Source: Burkholderia pseudomultivorans (GTDB taxonomy: Bacteria; Pseudomonadota; Gammaproteobacteria; Burkholderiales; Burkholderiaceae). From it: a DNA stretch of 64,000 bases. A program made the translations under genes and the position numbers. The notes under the pieces were generated by a model. It was given only the letters and a program-made list of their open reading frames with translations, was not told where the DNA came from and searched no databases. Below are positions 7,887 to 15,513 of this stretch, piece by piece (within the stretch, counting starts at the first letter, position 1; each line of letters begins with the position of its first letter). Location of the stretch: the NCBI RefSeq assembly GCF_902499075.1, contig NZ_CABVPP010000029.1, forward strand, positions 16,828-80,827, written 5' to 3'.

Positions 7887-9554
7887 ATGAAAAAGCTGCC
7901 GATTCAGGCCAATCTCGAACATCTGAAGAAACAGGCGAAGGAATTGCTGCGCCTGTATCGCCATCGCGATGCGAGCGCGATCGCCCGTTTCATCCAGCAT
8001 CTCCCCGCCGCTGCGCACCGCTCGCCCGACGAGGTGGCCGCCCTCGACCTGCGGTTGCATGACGCACAGTCCTGCGTCGCGCGCGAGTACGGCTTCGCGT
8101 CGTGGGCCGATCTCGGCGCGTTCGTCGAGGCCCATGCGATCGCGCGGCACGAGCGATCGCGTCTGGTCCGTCGCTGGCTGGGGCTCGCGTATGGCGGCGA
8201 CGTGACCGGCAGTCTCGACGCGGCGCGGCCGCGGGTCGCCGCGCAACTGCTGAACGAGCATCCCGAACTCGTCGCGGACGATCCGTACGTGGCCTGTGCA
8301 GCAGGCGATCTCGATGCCGTGAAGCAGGCCGTGAGCGCCGATCCGGCGTGGATCGGACGCGCGGGCGGCATGCTCAAGCTGTCGCCGCTCGTTGCCGTCA
8401 CGCATTCGCGTCTCGGGCAGATTCCCGCGTTTGCCGTCAGGTTGCGCGCATGCGCGCGTTATCTGCTCGACGCCGGCGCCGATCCGAACCAGCGGATCGG
8501 CAACCGGTTTCCGCCGGCTTCGCTTGCGGCGCCCGACGACTCGGGGCCGCTGTCGGCGCTCTACGGCGCGGCCGGCGTCAATCGCGATCCGGTGCTCACC
8601 GATATGCTGCTGAGCGCGGGTGCGGATCCGGACGACGGCGAGTCGCTGTATCACTCGCTGGAGAACCCGGCATGCACGCGCATGCTGCTCGCGCGCGGCG
8701 CGCGCATCGACGGCACGAACGCGCTGCGGCGCGCGCTCGACATGCCGGATGCAACCGCGCTCGAATTGCTGCTCGCGCACGGCGCCGATCCCGACGAACC
8801 GGCCGGGGAAGGGCCCACGAAAGTCTGGGGCGCGCCGCTGTTGCGCGCGATTGCGCTGCGTCGCCCGGCGCGCCATGTCGTCGCGCTGCTGGCGGCCGGC
8901 GCGAACCCGCGCGTGCAGACGGCGGCGGGCGTCGGTGCGTACCGTCTGGCGATGCAGACGGGCTTGCTGGAAGTCGCGGACTTGCTGCGCGCAGCCGGCG
9001 CGGAAGAGCCGCTGGATCCCGAAGACGAATTCGTGGCCGCTTGTGCGCGTGCGGATGCCGGCGAAGCGCGGCGGATTCAGGCGCGGCATCCCGAACTGCC
9101 GCGTGCATTGCGCGAAGACCGGTTGCGGTTGCTGCCGGATGCGGCCGCATGGGGTTCCGGCGATACGGTGAAGGCGATGGTGGAACTGGGCTGGCCGCTC
9201 GACGCGCGAGGCGGCGACTGGGACGCGACCGCGCTGAACCATGCTGTTTTCCGCGGCAACGCGGCATTGACCGCGTTTTTGTTGTCGCATGGTGCAAGCT
9301 GGCGCGAAACGCATGGCTTCGGCAGCGACGTGCTCGGCACGCTGTCGTGGGCGTCGGTCAACGAACCGGCGAACGTCGGCGATCCCGATTGGGCGGCGTG
9401 TGCGCGGGCGCTGGCCGCACAGGGTCTGCCGGACGCGGTGCGGGATCCGTCGGATCCCGAACGGGTGCTGATCGACGGCCGGTCGATGCGGTTTTCCGAT
9501 GCGGTGACCGAGGTCTTGCTGGGCGCCCGCGAAGTGCCGGCCGGATCGAGGTAA
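7887..9554 (+). CDS. Ankyrin-repeat protein
   Basis: A 555-aa protein that begins with the LEHLKKQAKELLRLYR motif common at the N-terminus of a bacterial ankyrin family. Ankyrin repeats follow, for example ARYLLDAGADPNQR, TDMLLSAGADPDDG, LELLLAHGADPDEP, VVALLAAGANPRVQTAAG and FLLSHGASW. There is no signal peptide, so it should be a cytoplasmic protein-binding scaffold; its partner is unknown. The ATG at 7887 is chosen because GAGG lies six bases upstream and the conserved N-terminal motif starts there. The frame extends upstream without recognisable sequence. Confidence 0.8.
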   Translation: MKKLPIQANLEHLKKQAKELLRLYRHRDASAIARFIQHLPAAAHRSPDEVAALDLRLHDAQSCVAREYGFASWADLGAFVEAHAIARHERSRLVRRWLGLAYGGDVTGSLDAARPRVAAQLLNEHPELVADDPYVACAAGDLDAVKQAVSADPAWIGRAGGMLKLSPLVAVTHSRLGQIPAFAVRLRACARYLLDAGADPNQRIGNRFPPASLAAPDDSGPLSALYGAAGVNRDPVLTDMLLSAGADPDDGESLYHSLENPACTRMLLARGARIDGTNALRRALDMPDATALELLLAHGADPDEPAGEGPTKVWGAPLLRAIALRRPARHVVALLAAGANPRVQTAAGVGAYRLAMQTGLLEVADLLRAAGAEEPLDPEDEFVAACARADAGEARRIQARHPELPRALREDRLRLLPDAAAWGSGDTVKAMVELGWPLDARGGDWDATALNHAVFRGNAALTAFLLSHGASWRETHGFGSDVLGTLSWASVNEPANVGDPDWAACARALAAQGLPDAVRDPSDPERVLIDGRSMRFSDAVTEVLLGAREVPAGSR

Positions 9555-9812
9555 GCGGAAGCGGGCGGGCATCGCGCGGACGGCGGCGGCGGTTGGAGTC
9601 GGTGCCTGTTCAACATGCAGGCAGCCGATTGCCGCAACACGGCATTCGACCGCAATCGCGCGATTGAAGGTTTCCGGCGAAACGGTTCGACGCCCCGGTG
9701 CTGTACCGGCCCACGCATCGCGTGGAAATCGACATGTTTCACCCGTGCGCGAAACGTTCGCGCCGGTCGGCGGCATAGGCTGAATCCTTCTCGTCCCGAT
9801 CAGGAGCACGCC

Positions 9813-10673
9813 GTGTCCCATTCCGACCTTCAAGCCCGTCACGCCGAAGCGTTCCGCGCGCTGCACGCGCGTCCCGGCGCGTTCATCATCCCGAACCCGT
9901 GGGATGCCGGCACCGCGCGCCTGCTGGCGATGGCCGGCTTCGAGGCGCTCGCCACCACGAGCGCCGGCTTTGCGTTCTCGCGCGGCTTGCCCGACAGCGC
10001 GATCGGCCGCGACGCGATGCTCGAACATATCGCCGACATCGTCGCCGCGGGCGGCCTGCCCGTCAGCGCCGACCTCGAGAACGGCTTCGGCGACGCGCCT
10101 GCGGCCGTCGCCGAGACGATCCGGCTGGCGGCCGAAGCCGGCGCGGTCGGCGGCTCGATCGAGGATGCGACCGGCCGCGCCGATGCGCCGATCTACGCGT
10201 ACGACGCGGCGGTCGAGCGCGTCGCGGCGGCCGTCGATGCGGCGCGCGCGTTGCCGTTTCCGTTCACGCTGACTGCCCGCTGCGAAAACTACCTGAACGG
10301 CCGCCGCGATCTCGACGACACGATTGCCCGGCTCGTCGCATACCGCGACGCGGGCGCGGACGTGCTCTACGCCCCCGGCGTGACCGATCCCGGCGAAATC
10401 GCGGCCATCACGCGCGCGGTGGGCGCGCCCGTCAACGTCGTGATGGGGCTGCAGGGCGGCCTGCTGAGCGTCGACGCGCTCGCGGCGCTCGGCGTGAAGC
10501 GCGTGAGCGTCGGCGGCGCGCTGGCGCGGGCCGCGCTCGGCGCATTCTTGCGCGGCGTGACGGAAATGGTGCGCGACGGCACCTTCACGTTCACGGAAGA
10601 CGCGGTGCCGGGGCGCGACCTCAACCGCTGGTTCGCGGCGCCGGACAATGCGCGCGTGTCGTTCGAACCATGA
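9813..10673 (+). CDS. Isocitrate lyase / PEP mutase family enzyme
   Basis: A 286-aa alpha/beta-barrel protein of the PEP mutase / isocitrate lyase superfamily. The conserved features are IPNPWDAGTARLL, TSAGFAFSRG, the metal-binding DLENGFGD, GGSIEDATG and ARCENYLNG. Members cleave or form C-C or P-C bonds of 2-hydroxy or 2-oxo acids with Mg2+. This subgroup lacks the isocitrate-lyase KKCGH motif, and the substrate is unknown. The GTG at 9813 is preferred over upstream starts because AGGAG lies just before it and MSHSDLQ begins the conserved region. Confidence 0.8.
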   Translation: MSHSDLQARHAEAFRALHARPGAFIIPNPWDAGTARLLAMAGFEALATTSAGFAFSRGLPDSAIGRDAMLEHIADIVAAGGLPVSADLENGFGDAPAAVAETIRLAAEAGAVGGSIEDATGRADAPIYAYDAAVERVAAAVDAARALPFPFTLTARCENYLNGRRDLDDTIARLVAYRDAGADVLYAPGVTDPGEIAAITRAVGAPVNVVMGLQGGLLSVDALAALGVKRVSVGGALARAALGAFLRGVTEMVRDGTFTFTEDAVPGRDLNRWFAAPDNARVSFEP

Positions 10674-11008
10674 CGCGGGATAAAACCCGGAATCGTTTTC
10701 AGCTGAAACATTGATTGACGATAATCAATCGACAGGGCGTTCGATTTAAACGCGGATGACGACGCGGCAAGCATCGATTATGCTCCGCGTTCTGCCTGCG
10801 CGTTGCGGCGCAAACGCGTCGGCACGCGCGCGCCGCGCGTTCCGTGCATCGCCGGCGCGTATTGTTGCGATTTCCTGACGTGTCTGTTTGGACGCTCGGG
10901 CGTTGCCGTTTGTTTTCCGGATTGTTAATCTGCGCGACAGCCGGTTAAAACCGGATAACCGGGCGGCAAGCCGCCGGAAAAATCGATATATAAAAAACTG
11001 AGAGAACC
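10674..11008. other. Gene-free stretch with three palindromes
   Basis: No gene seen. It holds ATTGATT-GACGAT-AATCAAT (10710-10729). Just upstream of the yodC-like gene it holds two perfect hairpins: CCGGTT-AA-AACCGG (10941-10954) and GGCGGC-AA-GCCGCC (10962-10975). An A/T-rich ribosome-binding region follows. The last two may form a structured 5' leader. Confidence 0.6.
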
Positions 11009-11275
11009 ATGACGATCCGAGAAAATCACCGCAGCAGGTTTCGCGTCGGCGATGTCGTCACGCTGAAAACCGGCGGGCCGCGCATGACGGTCACCTATGC
11101 CGGGCCGGTCGTGTTCGACGATGCCGACTGGCTGATCTGCCAGTGGTTCGACGACAGCGGCCATTTCCGGCAGGAAATGTTCCATCACGAGACGGTCGTG
11201 CCGGAGCCGCGCGCAATTTCGGCGGGGCGCGTCCGCGTGCGGATGCTGGCGCATCGCTACCGGTCGGCCGCCTGA
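11009..11275 (+). CDS. YodC-family protein (DUF2158)
   Basis: An 88-aa small protein. FRVGDVVTLKTGGPRMTV, followed by a WLICQWFD segment, is diagnostic for the DUF2158/YodC family, a small SH3-like domain of unknown role. GAGAGAACC precedes the ATG. The gene has its own A/T-rich leader with two hairpins. The basic C-terminal tail (RVRVRMLAHRYRS) is longer than the core domain and may bind nucleic acid; that is a guess. Confidence 0.8.
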   Translation: MTIRENHRSRFRVGDVVTLKTGGPRMTVTYAGPVVFDDADWLICQWFDDSGHFRQEMFHHETVVPEPRAISAGRVRVRMLAHRYRSAA

Positions 11276-11476
11276 CGCCGACGCGCGTTGCGCGATGCCG
11301 CCCGCGGCGTTTGCCGCGAACGCCGGCATTTGTGCAACGCGTTGGATCGCCCCGGCCGATACCGACTCGCGCGCCGCCACTGCTGCCGCTGCGCGGAAGC
11401 GATCCACGCCACGCGTTCCGCGACATTTCACGCCACCCCGAAACATGCGGCGACCGGCTGCGCCGATACTGGCCGC

Positions 11477-12655
11477 ATGAACCCGATCGATCCCATTGCC
11501 GCGGTCACGCACCGCGATCCTTATCCCTATTACGCGACGCTCGTCGACGGGCCGCCGCTCGCATATGACGCGTCGCTCGGCCTGTGGGTCGCGAGCCGCG
11601 CGGCGAGCGTCGCGGCCGTGCTCGGCCATCCGGGCTGCCGCGTCCGTCCGCTCGATATGCCGGTGCCGCCCGCCCTGCGCGGCACGACGGCAGGCGCGCT
11701 GTTCGGCGAACTGGTGCGCATGAACGACGGCACGCTGCGGCACGACGTGCCGAAGCAAGCGCTGCGCGCGGCGCTCGCGTCGGTCGATGCGCATGCGTTG
11801 CGCGACCGGGCCGCGCGGATCGCAGCCGGGCGCCTGCCGGCGCGGCTCGATGCCGACGCACTGAATGCGTGGTGCATGACGACGCCCGTGTGCGCGGTTG
11901 CCGCTCAACTCGGCTTCGACGAGCCGCAACTCGACGCAATCGCCGCGTCGGTCGTCGACTTCGTCGCGGCGCTGTCGCCGTTGTCGGACGACGCGGCGCT
12001 GGCCCGCGCGAGCGACGCGGCCCGGCAACTGCTGGACCGGATGACCGAGCGCGTCGCGAACGCGCGTGCGCAGGACGGCACGCTGGTCGACGCAATCCGG
12101 CAGTCGGCCCGTGAGACGGGCTGGCACGCAAGCGGGGCGCTGGTCGCCAATCTCGTCGGCCTGCTGTCGCAGACCTGCGAGGCGACGGCCGCTTGGCTCG
12201 GCAATGCAGTCGTCGCGTGGCACGAAACGAACGGCGCGGCCGAAGCCGTATTCGACGCGCGCGATGACGCGGCATTCGACGCATTCGTCGCCGAGGTCGG
12301 TCGCTTCGATTCGCCGGTGCAGAACACGCGACGCTTCGTCGCCGCACGCACGACGATCGAAGGCGCGAGCGTCGAAGCCGGCGACGCGATTCTCGTCGTG
12401 CTGGCTGCCGCAAACCGCGATCCGGCCGTGCACCGCGACCCGCAGCGGCTGATGCCGGGCCGCGCGCCGGGGCCGAATTTCGGTTTCGGCGCGGGGGGGC
12501 ACGCTTGTCCGGGCGAACGAATCGCGCGGGCGGTCACGGTGGGAGCGTTCGAGGCGCTGTGGCGCGCGGGCGGTGGGCCGCCGCGCGGTGCGCTGAAGTG
12601 GGACTACCGCGCCTCGACCAACGTCAGGATGCCGAAGTTCGAGGCGGTGTCGTAG
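11477..12655 (+). CDS. Cytochrome P450
   Basis: A 392-aa soluble bacterial P450. The heme-ligand loop FGFGAGGHACPGE carries the axial Cys344. The K-helix ExxR is EVGR (273-276), followed by FDSPVQNTRR. The I-helix region is LVGLLSQTCEAT. It is shorter and more diverged at the N-terminus than typical class I P450s of about 400 residues but appears intact. No ferredoxin or reductase gene is adjacent, so electrons must come from elsewhere. The ATG at 11477 starts the conserved HRDPYPYYATL motif region. The substrate is unknown. Confidence 0.9.
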   Translation: MNPIDPIAAVTHRDPYPYYATLVDGPPLAYDASLGLWVASRAASVAAVLGHPGCRVRPLDMPVPPALRGTTAGALFGELVRMNDGTLRHDVPKQALRAALASVDAHALRDRAARIAAGRLPARLDADALNAWCMTTPVCAVAAQLGFDEPQLDAIAASVVDFVAALSPLSDDAALARASDAARQLLDRMTERVANARAQDGTLVDAIRQSARETGWHASGALVANLVGLLSQTCEATAAWLGNAVVAWHETNGAAEAVFDARDDAAFDAFVAEVGRFDSPVQNTRRFVAARTTIEGASVEAGDAILVVLAAANRDPAVHRDPQRLMPGRAPGPNFGFGAGGHACPGERIARAVTVGAFEALWRAGGGPPRGALKWDYRASTNVRMPKFEAVS

Positions 12656-12670
12656 CGGGAAAAAGGGAGC

Positions 12671-12997
12671 TTATCGGCAGCCTTGCTTCTCCGCCCATTG
12701 TTCCTGGGCGGCGACGCGGCGCTGCACGCGTTCGACGAGGCCGACCGAGAAGGTTCGCATGCTGACGCCGCGGCGCTTCGCGAGGATCGTCTGCGCGACG
12801 TCGGTTTGCGGATTCGGCTGGCAGGCCCAGTAGAGCGTCATCAGCCAGCCGATGACGGTCCACCCGAACAGCGCGTTGAACAGCGCAACCGTCAGCTTGT
12901 CGTGCCGGGCGCGCCGATCGGCGATGACGGCCGGCAGAAAATAGAGCGCGATCGCGGCAACCGAACCGGCGACTTGAATCAGGACTGCGTTCTGCAT
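12671..12997 (-). CDS. Superinfection-immunity-family membrane protein
   Basis: A 108-aa protein with two hydrophobic segments (about 8-25 and 40-60). The motif LYFLPAVIADRRARHD followed by ALFNALFGWTVIGW is typical of the superinfection immunity (Imm-type) family, related to a phage T4 protein that blocks DNA entry. Chromosomal homologues are common and their function is not established. The ATG at 12997 has GGAG upstream on the minus strand and starts just before the first membrane segment. The gene is convergent with the P450 gene, 15 bases apart. Confidence 0.7.
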   Translation of the reverse strand: MQNAVLIQVAGSVAAIALYFLPAVIADRRARHDKLTVALFNALFGWTVIGWLMTLYWACQPNPQTDVAQTILAKRRGVSMRTFSVGLVERVQRRVAAQEQWAEKQGCR

Positions 12998-13048
12998 GGT
13001 GCTGCTCCGTCCGAACTGCAATGAGGCTGATTGTCGCGCTTTTTCGGT

Positions 13049-13507
13049 TCATGTGCCGGCAATTGATTGTTGCGCTTTTGATGATGATCGGCGTGTGGCG
13101 GCCGCCGCTGGCGCGGCATCGTTGCTCAGCGTGAAACCTTCGTCGAGCCAGCCCGTCATGCCGCCGATCATCAGCTTCACGGGCCGGCCGAGGCGCGCCA
13201 GGCAGATCGCCGCGCGCGTGGCGCCGTTGCAGTGCGGGCCGGCGCAATAGACGACGAACAGCGTGTCGGCCGGATAGTCGGCGAGCATGCCCGCGACGAT
13301 CTTGCGGCGCGGCAGGTTGCGCGCGCCCGGCACGTGGCCGACCGCGTACTGGTCGGGGCCGCGCACGTCGAGCAGCACGAAATCGGGCGCGCCCGAGGCG
13401 AGCGCGTCGTGCACGTCCCAGCAATCGGTTTCGAATCGCAGCGATGCCTCGAAATGGGCAACGGCGGCGGCGCTGTCGGCGGCGGGAACGTCGGTGACGC
13501 TGGACAT
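13049..13507 (-). CDS. Rhodanese-domain sulfurtransferase
   Basis: A 152-aa single-domain rhodanese. Features are FVLLDVRGPDQYAVGHVPGARNLPRRKI and the active-site loop VVYCAGPHCNGA, where the catalytic Cys is in VVYC, and a C-terminal GGMTGWLDEGF. The enzyme transfers sulfane sulfur to a thiophilic acceptor. It is divergent from an FtrA-type regulator, 110 bases away. That pairing recurs in Burkholderia and suggests regulation by it. The C-terminus ends in an Ala/Ser-rich tail after the domain. Confidence 0.85.
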   Translation of the reverse strand: MSSVTDVPAADSAAAVAHFEASLRFETDCWDVHDALASGAPDFVLLDVRGPDQYAVGHVPGARNLPRRKIVAGMLADYPADTLFVVYCAGPHCNGATRAAICLARLGRPVKLMIGGMTGWLDEGFTLSNDAAPAAAATRRSSSKAQQSIAGT

Positions 13508-13617
13508 GGGCAGGTTCTCCTTGAACGGTCCGGAAGGGACTGGAATGAAGGGCAGTATCGCGGTTCCGCGTGCCGCGCGGCAGTGGCGCGATCGACAAGT
13601 TCCGGTAACATCGCGCC

Positions 13618-14592
13618 ATGAAAAATCATCTCGTCGTCGCGCTGGCCTACGACCGGCTCTGCACCTTCGAATTCGGCTGCACGGTCGAACTGTTCGCGCT
13701 CGAACGTCCGGAACTCGGCGTCGACTGGTATCGCTTCGCGGTATGCGCGAGCGAGCCCGGCCCGGTGCGCGCGGCGGGCGGCATCACGGTCGCCGCACCG
13801 TACCGGCTCGCGATGCTCGATCGCGCGGACACGATCGTGATTCCCGGCTGGCGCGATGCGGACGAACCGCCGCCGCCGCCGCTGCTGAAGAAGCTGCGCG
13901 CCGCGCATCGTCGCGGCGCGCGGCTGTGCTCGATCTGCTCGGGCGTGTTCGTGCTGGCGGCGGCCGGCGTACTCGACGGCCTCACCGTGACGACGCACTG
14001 GCGCTACGCAGAGAAACTGCAGGCGCGCTATCCGGCGCTGCGCGTGAATCCCGACGCGCTCTATGTCGATGAAGGGCAGATCGTCACGTCGGCCGGTTCC
14101 GCGGCCGGGCTCGACATGCTGCTGCATCTGGTGCGCCGCGATCACGGCGGCGCGATCGCGAATCGCGTCGCGCAGCGCCTCGTGCTGCCGCCGCATCGCG
14201 ACGGCGGGCAGGCGCAGTTCGTGCCGCGCCCGGTCGCGCCGGGCGGCAGCGACCGGCTCGCGAAGCTGATCGACTGGATGCGCGCGCACGCGGCCGAGCC
14301 GCACACGCTGGCATCGCTCGCCGCGCAGGCCGCAATGAGTCCGCGCACGCTGCAGCGGCAGTTCGCGGACGCCACGGGCATGTCGCCGGTCGCATGGCTG
14401 ATCCGCGAGCGCGTGAACGTCGCGAAGGACATCCTCGAAGCGCATCCGGCGCTATCGCTCGCGCAGGTTGCCGCGCGAGCGGGCTTCGGTTCGGAAGAAT
14501 CGCTGCGCCGGCATTTCCGCCGCGTTGCGGCGACGAGCCCGGCCGCTTACCGGCGCGAGATGGATCATGGCGTAAGATCCGGGCACGCTTGA
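13618..14592 (+). CDS. ftrA: FtrA/GlxA-type AraC-family regulator
   Basis: A 324-aa fusion of an N-terminal DJ-1/PfpI (class I amidotransferase-like) domain, about 1-190, and a C-terminal AraC double helix-turn-helix, about 215-320. In the first domain the nucleophile elbow reads LCSICSGVFVLAAAG. The second shows LASLAAQAAMSPRTLQRQF and LAQVAARAGFGSEESLRRHF. Such proteins activate nearby genes in response to small ligands. Divergence from the rhodanese gene makes that gene the best candidate target. Confidence 0.88.
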   Translation: MKNHLVVALAYDRLCTFEFGCTVELFALERPELGVDWYRFAVCASEPGPVRAAGGITVAAPYRLAMLDRADTIVIPGWRDADEPPPPPLLKKLRAAHRRGARLCSICSGVFVLAAAGVLDGLTVTTHWRYAEKLQARYPALRVNPDALYVDEGQIVTSAGSAAGLDMLLHLVRRDHGGAIANRVAQRLVLPPHRDGGQAQFVPRPVAPGGSDRLAKLIDWMRAHAAEPHTLASLAAQAAMSPRTLQRQFADATGMSPVAWLIRERVNVAKDILEAHPALSLAQVAARAGFGSEESLRRHFRRVAATSPAAYRREMDHGVRSGHA

Positions 14593-14688
14593 GCGATCGA
14601 CTTCGCAAAGACGCAAGATCGCGATCGCCAGACGGCGGCGCAAAGCACGCCGCACCATTCGTGCACGATCATGACAAGGACAACCCTC

Positions 14689-15429
14689 ATGGGCCTGCTG
14701 GGAAAACTGTTCGGAAAGAAGCCGCGCGATGCGGCGCCGGCATCCGCGTCGACTTCGACAGTCGATGCAGCGGACGAAGCCGGCGAAGCGGCCGGGGAAC
14801 GCGCGCCCGACATCGCGCCGGAACTCGCGTCCGCGCTGGCGGCGTTCCAGTCCGGCCGGCACGAGGCCGCGATCGCGGCGGCCGCGCCGCATGCGACGCG
14901 GCTGGCCGACGCGGCGCGCCTGTGCGCGCTCGCGTACTCGGCGATGCAGCGTTATCCGGAAGCGTTCCCGTACTGGCTCGCGCTGTTCGACAAGGAGCCG
15001 AGCGCGCACAACGCGGTGCAGCTCGCGACGACGTCGGCGATGTGCGGGGAAGTGGCGCGCGGCGAAGCATGGATGCAGAAGGCCGCCGAGATCAATCGCG
15101 ACACGCACGAGCAATCCGACGTCGCCGCGCGCGTGAACTTCATTTCGTCGCTGATGCAAAGCGGCCATCTGCGCGAGGCGCTGCCGCATCTCGCGTGGGT
15201 GCGCGACGTCTACGGCCACGTGCGCATCACCGATTCGACCTTCCTCTATATGCGCGGTATTCCGTTCTTTTCGTCGTTTCTCGAACGCAGCCTGGAGATT
15301 CTGAAGGCCACGCAGCCGGCCGATGCGATCGCGCCGTGGTATGGCGAGCTGACGGGCAAGCTCGACGAGGACGGCGAGGCGCAGCTTGCCGCGTGGATCG
15401 GCCAGCTGCCCGGGCAGCCGGCCGCGTGA
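14689..15429 (+). CDS. Hypothetical TPR-like protein
   Basis: A 246-aa cytoplasmic protein. It begins MGLLGKLFGKKP, a short amphipathic N-terminus. A low-complexity Ala/Glu linker follows, then helical pairs resembling tetratricopeptide units (AALAAFQSGRHEAAI, LCALAYSAMQRYPEAFPYWL, REALPHLAWVRDVYG). I do not recognise a named family. AAGGA eight bases before the ATG at 14689 supports this start over the one at 14671. The gene is convergent with adiA, and a strong stem-loop lies between them. Confidence 0.6.
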   Translation: MGLLGKLFGKKPRDAAPASASTSTVDAADEAGEAAGERAPDIAPELASALAAFQSGRHEAAIAAAAPHATRLADAARLCALAYSAMQRYPEAFPYWLALFDKEPSAHNAVQLATTSAMCGEVARGEAWMQKAAEINRDTHEQSDVAARVNFISSLMQSGHLREALPHLAWVRDVYGHVRITDSTFLYMRGIPFFSSFLERSLEILKATQPADAIAPWYGELTGKLDEDGEAQLAAWIGQLPGQPAA

Positions 15430-15465
15430 CCGACCGCGCTCCGCCGACAGCAGCCGCCACCGGCT

Positions 15466-15507
15466 GCGTCGCGCGCCGTCATGCGTCGGTTCGACGGCGC
15501 GCGACGC
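15466..15507. terminator. Stem-loop between convergent genes
   Basis: A perfect 15-base inverted repeat (GCGTCGCGCGCCGTC at 15466-15480, its complement at 15493-15507) with a 12-base loop. It sits between the 3' ends of the TPR-like gene and adiA. There is no T tract. It probably acts as a terminator or mRNA 3'-end protector for one or both sides. Confidence 0.7.
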
Positions 15508-15513
15508 GTGCGC

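Noticed and set aside
9615-9812. N-terminal extension of the PEP-mutase-family protein
   Set aside because: The extension shows no similarity to the family, while a ribosome-binding site lies directly before the GTG at 9813.
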